From positions 1-64,000 of the forward strand of contig NZ_WVID01000025.1 in assembly GCF_010091925.1 (NCBI RefSeq): DNA of 64,000 nt, read 5' to 3'. The stretch comes from Nostoc sp. B(2019). Lineage in GTDB: Bacteria > Cyanobacteriota > Cyanobacteriia > Cyanobacteriales > Nostocaceae. Shown here in pieces: positions 10,121 through 19,700 of the stretch. The stretch's first letter is position 1. The number at the start of each line of letters is the position of its first letter. The notes under the pieces are model-generated. The model searched no databases, was not told where the DNA came from, and saw only the letters and a list, made by a program, of their open reading frames with translations. A program made the translations under genes and the position numbers.

Positions 10121-12481
10121 ATGGCAAATCGCTGGCGCAAGCTGACGCCAAAAGCTGCTAAACGAAATCAGCCTCATGCAGGCGCGAACAAAGATGTGGC
10201 TAAAAAACCCGATAATAAGCCGAAAAAGCAAAATCGTCTATTGTCAACGCTAGCGATGCCTACGGCGGGCTGCGCCTACGCAATTCTGCTTAGCAGTGCT
10301 AGTTTAGTTATGGCTTTTGCTTGGATTAGCACTCTCTATATCTTCAATCCAGTTCAGGTAAGTTGGCTGAATAAAGTTTTACCAGAATGGGCGCAAATTC
10401 CCCTCGGTAACTACGAGCGTCCCCACACTCTCGAAGATATTAAACTCAGTCTGAGTAAGCAAAAACATATAGCTGGGGAAATCTTACCCTTAGATAAGGA
10501 TGCAGAAATCTCGTTTTTACTGCCAGTTTTTCGACAACGGGCTAATTGTCAGTCTGATTGTCAAGAACTTATGGAACTCAGGGTTTATCAACGCTCACAA
10601 GAGTCAGAGTTTCAATCTCAGCCAGAAAAATACTACTATCTAGCAACTCAACTATCTGTAACTGGCCCAGAAGAATCCTTTGTATTAGATGCGACATCAG
10701 AGCAAGATACTAACCTTCCCTTACCTTTAACTGAAGTGAAACGCTTAGAAGGTGCTACACCATCACCAGGGGTTTGGTTTTATTTGCGAGGTCAGCGCCA
10801 ACAGGGAAGTAGTAAGTTTGCTTACGGTAACATCATATATTACAATCCACAACGCACCAACTTACAATCGATGTTGTCTTGGACAACTCCCAACGGACAA
10901 CAGCCCAAATGGCAGCAGGTAACTGGTAATAGTCAAAAAGAGTTAGTTGTTGATCAAACAGTAGGTTTAGAACCGCAGTTACAAGTTTATCAAGTCAAAC
11001 CTGTCAAGTTATTCCTCAAACCCATTGAATTAGAGGCGATTACCCTCAATCCACCAGCCCTCAAAGATTCTGCGTACCAAAATGCCCTAACAATTGCCCG
11101 TAGCGGCCTGTGGACACCAGCTTTTGAGTGGTTGAAATTCATCCAAAAACAGCGAAGAGGGGTTTTACCAGAGGCGGCGCAAGCGCAAATGGATTTGATT
11201 CGCTTGCACTCCCAACTTACCAAAGCCCAAGCTCAAAAAAGTTGGGCCAGTCCTAGTCAACAAGTATTGGCCGATTTGATTGATGGTCGCTGGGGAAAAG
11301 CTTTACAAGTGTTTGAAGCATCGCCTCATAATGCCCAAGAAATTGCTACCTTACTTAAAGCTGACCAAGGAAGGTTGTGGAATCGCACAGTTGCAGCGTT
11401 GCGGGTAAATCCAAATAGGTCGGAGGTACAAGCTTGGGGAGCATTAATTTTAGCAGTTCAACGGGGGCGAGAACATGCTAATTCCTGGTTGAGCGCCCAA
11501 CCACAAATCAAAAAAGATTCTCTTGCATATATTCAAAGTCTGTTAGCAAGAGTTGATGGTGAGGTAAAAAAGTCGCAAAATCTCTCTAATCACCCTAGTC
11601 AGATTATTGGTTCGGTGCAACCAATCACTCAAGTTACTAGCGCTGAGTGGCTACAACTAAATTCCACAGCAGATATCAAACTCGTAAATAACCAATGGTA
11701 TCAGGTGGAAGTAAGTGCATTTCATGACGGTAAACGCTGGCTAAACTCACCATTTGAGAACTTAAAGCCTCCTAAAACTTCCTCTGCTAAGTTTCTCTGG
11801 CAAACTTTGGGTATCACTTCTGACCCTGGAATTCAAATAGTTGTCTGGCTACCCAATGGAGAACAGCAAACAACTACCGCCACTATCAAAGCAGTGCAAT
11901 TACGAGGTGGGGTTTTGCGCTTATTAGCTACTGGCGTCAAAATTCCAGATAATCAAAATAATGGTCTTCAACCCAGACCCCTAGCCCTGACAAATACAGC
12001 GCTGGAATGGGTGCAACCGTCTCCAATCACTATAGAGGCACTGTATCAACAAGATCCCCAAAAGGTAAAGACAATATTACCAACTGTGTGGCGTTCCATA
12101 CAACAATCAGGTGATGTTTCCACTGAGGCTATTCCTAGCTTCGAGCAGATGCACGAAAAATTGAGTTATTGGCCCGTTCAATTGATTGATTTAACAAATA
12201 ATGCCAAGCCGGAAACAGTATTAACTATCTCTGCGGCATCAATAGCATCTTTGAATCAGGCTGTACCTGGGATTCAGGGGGAAAAAGAGCAATCTCGTCC
12301 CCGTAGTTTAATTTTGTCTGATACTGGTAAAGTGATTTATACAGATTTTACTGAAAACTCTCGGCAAACGTTGACAGCGATCGCTAAGCTTTCAGATACG
12401 CATTCCCTAGCTTTACTAGTGGAAAATGCTCATAACTATAGTTTGAAGCGCTGGTCAGAGAAAAACCAGCGTTTTGAATAA
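10121..12481 (+). CDS. Uncharacterised membrane-anchored protein
   Basis: 786 residues from the ATG at 10121; the frame extends upstream to a TTG at 10109, but the ATG (MANRWRKL) is the better start. The N-terminus is very basic (about 1-45). One transmembrane helix follows (about 48-72), then a large soluble part, probably periplasmic. It has no catalytic motif I recognise. A tetratricopeptide-like helical stretch is possible around 310-450, and several beta-rich blocks follow. It resembles conserved hypotheticals of filamentous cyanobacteria. A dispersed GC-rich repeat (10253-10281) is inserted in frame just before the membrane helix, encoding roughly AMPTAGCAYA. It is followed by a convergent small gene. 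Confidence 0.8.
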   Translation: MANRWRKLTPKAAKRNQPHAGANKDVAKKPDNKPKKQNRLLSTLAMPTAGCAYAILLSSASLVMAFAWISTLYIFNPVQVSWLNKVLPEWAQIPLGNYERPHTLEDIKLSLSKQKHIAGEILPLDKDAEISFLLPVFRQRANCQSDCQELMELRVYQRSQESEFQSQPEKYYYLATQLSVTGPEESFVLDATSEQDTNLPLPLTEVKRLEGATPSPGVWFYLRGQRQQGSSKFAYGNIIYYNPQRTNLQSMLSWTTPNGQQPKWQQVTGNSQKELVVDQTVGLEPQLQVYQVKPVKLFLKPIELEAITLNPPALKDSAYQNALTIARSGLWTPAFEWLKFIQKQRRGVLPEAAQAQMDLIRLHSQLTKAQAQKSWASPSQQVLADLIDGRWGKALQVFEASPHNAQEIATLLKADQGRLWNRTVAALRVNPNRSEVQAWGALILAVQRGREHANSWLSAQPQIKKDSLAYIQSLLARVDGEVKKSQNLSNHPSQIIGSVQPITQVTSAEWLQLNSTADIKLVNNQWYQVEVSAFHDGKRWLNSPFENLKPPKTSSAKFLWQTLGITSDPGIQIVVWLPNGEQQTTTATIKAVQLRGGVLRLLATGVKIPDNQNNGLQPRPLALTNTALEWVQPSPITIEALYQQDPQKVKTILPTVWRSIQQSGDVSTEAIPSFEQMHEKLSYWPVQLIDLTNNAKPETVLTISAASIASLNQAVPGIQGEKEQSRPRSLILSDTGKVIYTDFTENSRQTLTAIAKLSDTHSLALLVENAHNYSLKRWSEKNQRFE
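10253..10281. repeat. GC-rich palindromic dispersed repeat inside a coding region
   Basis: GCCTACGGCGGGCTGCGCCT plus flanking bases forms an imperfect palindrome of a type common in Nostocales genomes, usually between genes. Here it is read through in frame. It is more GC-rich than the surrounding coding sequence. Confidence 0.7.
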
Positions 12482-12546
12482 GCAACTCTCTTGTGAAAAT
12501 TCCGAGTCGAGAGATGCTGGCGATCACTGTCTGAACAAACTTAAGA

Positions 12547-12735
12547 TTATTCTTGGCTAACACCATCTAAACGTTGGTGCTTCAGGTTTTGCAACTGCTC
12601 TAACAGAGAGTCTATCTCTGCTTGCAGATGCATAAGTTTAGCTTGCTGATCATCTTGGTAATAAGACTTGCTCAACTTGCTAGCCCAGAGAGCCTGAGAC
12701 TCACGGTTATAAACACTTGGTGAACAGGTAGACAT
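12547..12735 (-). CDS. Small conserved-looking coiled-coil protein
   Basis: 62 residues from the ATG at 12735; a GTG one codon upstream is the alternative. The C-terminal half (about 30-58, QQAKLMHLQAEIDSLLEQL) has a heptad pattern consistent with a short coiled coil. There is no known domain. It looks like a real gene because the composition is regular protein-like and it sits alone in a convergent gap. The function is unknown; such small proteins are common in heterocystous cyanobacteria. Confidence 0.6.
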   Translation of the reverse strand: MSTCSPSVYNRESQALWASKLSKSYYQDDQQAKLMHLQAEIDSLLEQLQNLKHQRLDGVSQE

Positions 12736-12894
12736 CACTTATTTAAATCCACAACTTAACTCACACCATCAGAGATAATATAATAATGTAAATTTAACCT
12801 TTATGAAAATATTGTATAATCTTAATCATTTAGTCTAATAAATTCTAAATTCTCTCATAAAAGACTGCAATTTTGATACTCGTGTTCCAATCAA

Positions 12895-13080
12895 AAGACT
12901 GGGAATTAGGATTAGGGAAAGGGGAAAGGGAAAGGGGTAACGGGAAAAGGGTACAACCATTCCCTTACCCTTTACCCTTTAACCCTTTGGGTTCGCCAGT
13001 TGCCTGCGGAGGGAAACCCTCCCGCAGCACTGGTCTCACCTTTGCCCCTCTTAAGAATCCCCAGTCCCCATTACCCAATC
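12895..13080. repeat. Purine/pyrimidine mirror repeats and a GC-rich dispersed repeat before thrC
   Basis: A run of GGGAAA-type units (about 12914-12955) is followed by CCCTTTA-type units (about 12960-12985), which together can fold into a long imperfect hairpin. A GC-rich dispersed repeat follows at about 12990-13045 (GGTTCGCCAGTTGCCTGCGG). The 360-bp gap before thrC is mostly such repeats. Confidence 0.75.
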
Positions 13081-13099
13081 CTCAATCTTTATAAACTCC

Positions 13100-14191
13100 G
13101 TGACTTTGAGCCTGTCTGCTGCTAAATCTTATCGCCAACCTTGGCCTGGACTGATAGAAGCCTATCGTGAATACTTGCCTGTCAGCGAAAAAACGCCTGT
13201 TGTCACTTTATTTGAGGGTAACACCCCCTTAATACCGGCGCCGGCGATCGCAGAACGCATTGGCAGACAAGTACGTGTATTTGTCAAATACGACGGTCTT
13301 AATCCCACTGGTAGCTTCAAAGACCGGGGAATGACAATGGCAATTTCCAAAGCCAAGGAAGCGGGAGCAAAAGCAGTAATTTGTGCTAGCACAGGCAACA
13401 CCTCAGCCGCCGCCGCCGCTTATGCTAGGCGTGGCGGGATGAGTGCCTTTGTACTGATTCCCGATGGCTATGTAGCACTGGGCAAATTAGCTCAGGCTTT
13501 GCTGTATGGGGCAGAGGTACTGGCAATTAAAGGTAATTTTGACCAAGCGCTAGAAATTGTCCGCGAAATGGCAGAAAGCTATCCGGTAACTTTGGTGAAT
13601 TCGGTCAATCCCTACCGCCTAGAAGGGCAGAAAACAGCAGCATTTGAAATTGTTGATGTGCTCGGCGAAGTTCCAGACTGGCTGTGTATTCCTGTGGGGA
13701 ATGCGGGAAACATCACAGCATATTGGATGGGCTTTTGTCAATATCATCAAGCCGGAAAATGCGATCGCCTACCCCGAATGATGGGATTCCAAGCCGCAGG
13801 TGCAGCTCCCTTAGTTACTGGTAAGCCAGTGGCGCATCCCGAAACCTTAGCGACAGCAATTCGCATTGGTAATCCTGCTAGTTGGGAATTAGCGATCGCA
13901 GCGCAATCAGCCAGTATGGGCAGTTTCAACGCCGTTACCGACGCCGAAATTCTTGACGCCTATCGACTTTTAGCATCATCTGAAGGCATCTTTTGCGAAC
14001 CTGCTAGCGCTGCTTCTGTAGCCGGCTTATTGCAGGTAAAAGACCAAGTTCCTACCGGGGCGACAGTAGTTTGCGTCCTCACTGGCAATGGTTTAAAAGA
14101 CCCAGATACAGCCATTAAACACAATCAAAGTCTATTTAAACAGGGCATCGCGCCTGAACTGGGAGCAGTAGCCGAAGCAATGGGATTTTAG
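13100..14191 (+). CDS. thrC: Threonine synthase
   Basis: A 363-residue fold-type II PLP enzyme that converts O-phosphohomoserine to threonine, the last step of threonine synthesis in the cytoplasm. The PLP lysine is K74 in the block GSFKDRGM. The [14 protein letters not shown] block (about 98-111) binds the substrate and cofactor phosphate region, and a glycine-rich VGNAGN block lies near 200. The length fits the short bacterial class (about 350-365). The start is a GTG at 13100. The gene is monocistronic, preceded by repeats and followed by the convergent kinase cluster. Confidence 0.95.
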   Translation: MTLSLSAAKSYRQPWPGLIEAYREYLPVSEKTPVVTLFEGNTPLIPAPAIAERIGRQVRVFVKYDGLNPTGSFKDRGMTMAISKAKEAGAKAVICASTGNTSAAAAAYARRGGMSAFVLIPDGYVALGKLAQALLYGAEVLAIKGNFDQALEIVREMAESYPVTLVNSVNPYRLEGQKTAAFEIVDVLGEVPDWLCIPVGNAGNITAYWMGFCQYHQAGKCDRLPRMMGFQAAGAAPLVTGKPVAHPETLATAIRIGNPASWELAIAAQSASMGSFNAVTDAEILDAYRLLASSEGIFCEPASAASVAGLLQVKDQVPTGATVVCVLTGNGLKDPDTAIKHNQSLFKQGIAPELGAVAEAMGF

Positions 14192-14354
14192 AATAATTGG
14201 GCATGGGGCATGAGGAAGAAAATCCCTGCTATTGTGCCCTATGTTGTAAGCCGTGGGTGGCGTCATCCAATAGTTATTTGTGAAATCAGCATTGGGTAAC
14301 TTCATTTTTACTCAATACAGCAAGTGTGCGATTGCCAAGCCAGCTAGAAGTAAT

Positions 14355-16316
14355 TCACTTACATTTAACTAGGTTGAAAATCGCTGTGAGCAATTCCTCT
14401 GGCGCTACAGGTTTGGCGATGTGCTGTTGAAACCCTGCTGTTAGTGTCTGTTGCTGATTCATTTCACCTGCATAAGCTGTCAGGGCGATCGCGGGAATCT
14501 GTTGTCGCCCTTCTTTTGTTTCCAAAGCACGCACCTGTTCTATCAGCATATAGCCGTTCATTTCTGGCATCCCTATATCGCTGAGCAAGATATCTGGTTT
14601 TGATTGTGCTAAAGCTTGTAATGCTTCATTTGCCGATGCTACTGCGGTTACGAGTGCGCCAAACTCCTCAAGCACAAAGCTGAAAAAGTCACGGGTATCA
14701 GCATTGTCATCTACAAGCAGGATTTGTATACCTGTGAGGGGGGAAGCAGTAGCGTTAGTTAAAACGGTGTTCGTTTCATCCTTGATGATTGCGCTGTCCT
14801 TGAGCAAGGGTAGCTGAACTGTGAAAATCGATCCTTGCTCCTCACCTGGACTTTGGGCCCATACTGTTCCGCCATGCATCTCAACCAAGTGACGGACAAG
14901 CGCTAAACCTAACCCTAGTCCACCAAACTTTCTAGTTGTCGTACTGTCACCTTGATAAAAATATTCAAACACATGAGGTAGAAAGTCAGGGCTGATGCCC
15001 TTACCATTGTCACTCACGGTAATTTGAGCTTGAGCGTCAACACACTCTAATAGCACATTTACTTGTCCGCCACTAGGTGTGAACTTGACGGCATTCGATA
15101 GCAGATTCCAGAGGACTTGTTGTAGGCGAGCTGAATCACCCAAAACTTGCCCGACAGCCGGATCTAGCATCGTCTGAATTTGAATGGTTTTCGCCTCTGC
15201 TGCTAAGCGCACTGTCTCCATTGCAGCCTCAATGGTGGATGCTAGATCGACTGCTGTCATGTTGAGGTTGATTTTACCTTGCAGAATGCGAGAAACATCC
15301 AACAGGTCTTCAATCAGTTGAGCTTGTAATTTAGCATTGCGCTCAATGGTTTCCAGTGCTCTCTTGAGGGCTGTTTCATCAAATTTACGACTCTGCAATA
15401 GTCTTGACCAACCTAAGATCGGATTCAGGGGCGATCGCAACTCATGAGAAAGGACTGCTAAAAACTCATCTTTGATCCGGTTTGCTGCTTCTGCTTCTGC
15501 TCGTGCTGCTCGCTCACGCTCCAGCAGGCGATCGCGTTCTGACTCGGTTCGCTTACGATCTGTGATATCAGTTAGCATAGCGATCGCACCTAAGAATTCA
15601 CCCTGCTCACTCCAAATTGCTCTAGCAGAAATCAGTGTCCAGATATACGAACCATCTTTGCAGCGCAATCGACTTTCTTTAAGATCATTCGCTTCTTGCT
15701 TGAGCCACTCAAGTTTCTGTTGGGTAGCTATGCTATCAGCCTGATCCATAAAATCAAATATGGCACGACCGAACATCTCTTCTGGCGTATAGCCCAACAT
15801 CTCGAAGATTCGCTGGTTTACAAACTCTGTTCGTGCCTGAGAATCAATCATCCAGATTCCCTCATAAGAAGTATCAACAATTCTGCGATACCTGGCTTCA
15901 CTTTTCTGTAAAGAATCCTCTGCTCGTTGGCGTTCACAACGCTCCTGGGCTTCCCGCAATGCCCGTTGTACCGAAGGAACCAACCGCCCTAGTCTTTGCT
16001 TCAACACATAATCGGTTGCACCATTCTTCAGGGCTTCAATGGCCAATTCTTCACCCAACGCCGCAGAGACAAAGATGAAAGGCACATCTGGACAACGATT
16101 GCGAGCAATTTCCAATGCAGAAATTCCATCAAACGATGGCAGAGCATAATCGGCAAGAATTAAATCAAAAACCTTTGTTTCCAGTGCAGCCAAGAAGTCA
16201 GCGCTGGTTTCAACACGTACGAGTTCGCAATCAATTCCTCCTTCTGTTAACATTGCTTGGATAAGCTCTGCATCCAACAGACTGTCTTCCAAAAGGAGAA
16301 AACGCAGGACACTCAT
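14355..16316 (-). CDS. Hybrid sensor histidine kinase (REC-PAS-HisKA-HATPase-REC)
   Basis: 653 residues from the ATG at 16316, which overlaps the TAA of the upstream gene as TAATG; the longer frame to 16388 would overlap that gene by 73 bp and is less likely. Domains in order: receiver (about 4-122; DLILADYALPSFDG), PAS (about 145-260), HisKA (about 290-355; AVLSHELRSPLNPI), HATPase (about 400-515; DNGKGIS and GLGLGLALV) and a C-terminal receiver (about 535-650; DILLSDIGMPEMNG and the lysine in HIAKPVAPEEL). No membrane segment is visible, so it is cytoplasmic. It is the last gene of a coupled three-gene operon and could take phosphate from the preceding receiver or kinase. Confidence 0.9.
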   Translation of the reverse strand: MSVLRFLLLEDSLLDAELIQAMLTEGGIDCELVRVETSADFLAALETKVFDLILADYALPSFDGISALEIARNRCPDVPFIFVSAALGEELAIEALKNGATDYVLKQRLGRLVPSVQRALREAQERCERQRAEDSLQKSEARYRRIVDTSYEGIWMIDSQARTEFVNQRIFEMLGYTPEEMFGRAIFDFMDQADSIATQQKLEWLKQEANDLKESRLRCKDGSYIWTLISARAIWSEQGEFLGAIAMLTDITDRKRTESERDRLLERERAARAEAEAANRIKDEFLAVLSHELRSPLNPILGWSRLLQSRKFDETALKRALETIERNAKLQAQLIEDLLDVSRILQGKINLNMTAVDLASTIEAAMETVRLAAEAKTIQIQTMLDPAVGQVLGDSARLQQVLWNLLSNAVKFTPSGGQVNVLLECVDAQAQITVSDNGKGISPDFLPHVFEYFYQGDSTTTRKFGGLGLGLALVRHLVEMHGGTVWAQSPGEEQGSIFTVQLPLLKDSAIIKDETNTVLTNATASPLTGIQILLVDDNADTRDFFSFVLEEFGALVTAVASANEALQALAQSKPDILLSDIGMPEMNGYMLIEQVRALETKEGRQQIPAIALTAYAGEMNQQQTLTAGFQQHIAKPVAPEELLTAIFNLVKCK

Positions 16317-16792
16317 TACTTGCTCTCCGGCTGACGATGGGGTACAGGAGGTAGAGCGCCAAGGGGTGGTTGATTGATCACTGCCCAAAATAGTCCCACA
16401 CCCCTAATGGCATCGACAAATTCATGATAATCTACAGGTTTTACGACATACGCGTTGACGCCTAACTCGTAGCATCGAGATAGGTCTGGTTCCTCGCGGG
16501 AAGAGGTCAGTACTACGATGGGAATCACTCGCATTTTGGGGTCAGATTTGAGTCGTGCCAGTACTTCTAATCCATCAATTTTAGGTAGCTTCAAATCGAG
16601 CAGCACTACAACAGGATACCCCTCCATTCGTAAGCGAAACAGCCCCCGGCGATAGAGATAATCTAATGCTTCCTCACCATCGCGTACTACCACTACTTCG
16701 TTGGCGAGATGGTTTTCCGAAAGGGCAGCCAGTATTAGCTCCGCATCGTTGGCACTGTCTTCAATCAGCAGAATTCGCTTGAGTTCCTTCAT
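16316..16792 (-). CDS. Rcp1-like single-domain response regulator
   Basis: 158 residues, one CheY-like receiver without an output domain. The acidic pair is IEDS near the start, the phosphoacceptor aspartate is in LLDLKLPKIDG (about residue 68), and the switch lysine is in VVKPVDY (about 120). The long insert YLYRRGLFR between helix 2 and the aspartate strand is typical of the Rcp1 family that partners cyanobacterial phytochrome kinases. Its ATG overlaps the stop of the upstream giant kinase (ATGA), and its own stop overlaps the next start (TAATG). The arrangement implies a phosphorelay unit. Confidence 0.93.
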   Translation of the reverse strand: MKELKRILLIEDSANDAELILAALSENHLANEVVVVRDGEEALDYLYRRGLFRLRMEGYPVVVLLDLKLPKIDGLEVLARLKSDPKMRVIPIVVLTSSREEPDLSRCYELGVNAYVVKPVDYHEFVDAIRGVGLFWAVINQPPLGALPPVPHRQPESK

Positions 16793-19700
16793 TCTCCCTC
16801 CTTGTTTAACAACTTAGGCAGTGAGAAATAAAAGGTGGCTCCGTTGTCAACCACACCCTCTGCCCAAACTCGACCATTATGTCGATAAATAATCCGCTGC
16901 ACATTTGCCAATCCTACACCCGTGCCTTCAAATTCTAGGTCGCTATGTAGGCGTTGAAATACGCCAAACAACTTGTGGACATATTGCATATTAAAACCAA
17001 CGCCGTTATCTTGCACAAAAAAGATAACTTCGTTTTCATGATTGATACTTCCAATGGTGATTTCTGCTGGGGTGCGAGTCAGAGTATATTTAATTGCATT
17101 CCCAATCAGGTTGTGAAGAACGAGCCGGAGCATAGAAGGGTCGCCTTGCACCTCTGGCAATGGCGCAATGTGCCAATGGATTGTGCGTCCTATTGTCTCT
17201 GTGACTAAATCACGTTTGACTTCTCGCACTAGTTGATCCATATTCAGGGTAATAGAACGCATCTCGCTGCGTCCCATCCGGGAAAATGTCAGCAATTCAT
17301 CAATTAGTATACCTGCCTGTTTGGCAGTTTGAGCGATCGTCCGTAAATAGCGCTGACTCGTTTCATCTAAGCTAGTTGAATTCAGCCGTTTTTGCAGCAA
17401 TTCCACAAATCCAGCGATGTGGCGAAATGGTGCTCGCAAGTCGTGAGAAACTGAATAGGAAAAAGATTCTAGTTCTTGGTTGGCAGCTTCTAGTTGGGCA
17501 GTGCGTTCTTTGATTCCTTGCTCTAAGATTTCGTTGAGTTGTTGCAAGGCGATTTCGGCAAGCTTGCGATCGGTGATGTCGAGTGCGGTTCCAATTAACT
17601 CAAGCGATCGCCGAGATACTCCCTCTCCCTCAAATTGTGCCTGTCCGTAAGCCGATACCCAGCGCTCGGTTCCATCGGGCCACACAAGCCGATAGTCAAT
17701 TTCGTAAGCACCCGACAACTTGGGATCAAGTGCAGTGTTGATAGCACTGGTTACACGCGCTCGGTCATCAGGGTGTATGCGCTCCATGATTATTGGTAAA
17801 GGAATAATCACCGCGTCATCCGGCTCGCCCCAAATCTCGCGCATCCGCTCATCGAACTTAACGAGGTTTGTGCTAGGGTTGTAGGCCCAAGTACCGAGCC
17901 GACCCACCTTGATGGCGAGTCGTGTGCGCTCCTCGCTTTGTCGTAATGCCTCCTCAGCTAGCTTGCGCTCAGAAATATCGGCGATTAATCCCAGCATCCG
18001 CACTGCTTCCCCTTGAGCATTATGATAAATATGTCCACGTGCCCAGATCCAGCGTAATTCTCCATCAGCACGGCGAATGCGGCACTCAAAATTCCAGATA
18101 TTATTATTAGTGAGGGCTGTCCGAAATTTGGCATCAACTAGAGCGCGATCTTCAGGTACAACATACTCCAGGAACATTTCATAAGTCCATTCGGGTAGGA
18201 GAGACTCGTAACCAAAGATTTGATCATGCCGCAGGGAACGGTGAGCAGTTTGGTTCCTCAAATCTAGATCCCAATCGCCTAATTCTGCCGATTCTAGCGC
18301 AAAGCTCAGCCGTTCCTTGCTCTCACGTAATGCTTCCTCAGCTAGCTTGCGATCGTGAATATCAACACACGAGCCGATATAGCCGAGGAACTTTCCTGTT
18401 GATGCAAACCGCGGCACACCAGCATCCAAAATCCAACGGTATTCGCCATCAAAATATCTAAGGCGATACTCCATTTGAAAATTTTGTCGGGCATCAAAGG
18501 CATTAATGTATGTATATAAGCAACGCTGAAAATCATTAGGATGAATGCCTTGAGTCCATCCATTCCCCATCTCTTGCTCTAAAGTCCGTCCGGTAAAGTC
18601 TAGCCAAGGTTGATTGAAGTAATTACAGAGTTTGTCAGTGCCAGACATCCAGACCAGTACGGGAGCGGTATCTGTCATCTGGCGAAAACGGGCTTCACTT
18701 TCACGCAATGCAGCTTCGGCCTGTTTGCGTTCGGTAATATCAGTAACTAACCCTACAAACCCTTCCACGGTTCCTTGAGTGTTGAATCGAGGAATATACG
18801 TAGCACTTACGTAGCGTGAACCACCATCTATGTAAGGCACTTGGCTTTCAAAGGTAACTTGCTGTCCTGCTAATACCTGCTCTACGTAGGGACGAATCGC
18901 TTCATAAGCAGATTCACCTAAAACCTCCCAAATATACTTGCCATAGACCTCTGTTGCCGAATGCCCAAACCATACCTCGTACTCTCGGTTGTTAAAACGA
19001 TAACGTTGTTCTGAATCTACAAAGGATATGAGGACTGGTAAGGTGTTTGTGATCAGGCTAAGTTCTGCTTCTCGTTGGCGTAGCGCCTCCTCTGCTTGCT
19101 TGCGATCGCTAATGTCACGATAGAAAATTCCTAGCCCCTCTTCAGAAGGGTAGGCATGAATCTCAAACCAGATATCATAATCGGGCGGTGAGTAGTAGCG
19201 GTGTTCAAAGTGGACAGGAACCTGCTCTGCTATTGCCCGTCGATACTGGCGCTCTACGTTAGTACCAACTGATGCAGGCCACTCCTCCCAATGGTTCTTG
19301 CCGATGACCTCGGTTCGTGGCTTGCCGTTGAGCCGCTCAGCCTGTGTATTTTGATATACAACTCGCCAATTTTGATCAAGGGCAACGAACGCATCGGTCA
19401 TCCTCTCCAGAATGTGATTGATTTGGTTATAAGCTGACTCAGCTTCTTGTTGTGCCGCCTCGCTGATAACCCGTAATGCCTGTTCACGAAGGATTGCTGC
19501 TTGTCGCATCCGAGCGATGTTTAAAGTTGCCTCAACGCGAGCTAGCAATTCCTGAGCAGAGAATGGCTTGATGAGATAATCATCAGCCCCAGCTTTTAGC
19601 CCTTCAATGCGAGATTCCTCCCCAGCACGAGCAGAAAGCAGAATGATGGGCAGTTCTCTGGTTTGTGGGTCGGCCCGGAGTTGACGCAGCAACTCGAAAC

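Noticed and set aside
14355-16388. Longer start of the REC-PAS-HK-REC kinase at 16388
   Set aside because: Would overlap the Rcp1-like gene by 73 bp; the ATG at 16316 forms a normal TAATG coupling and begins directly at the receiver domain.
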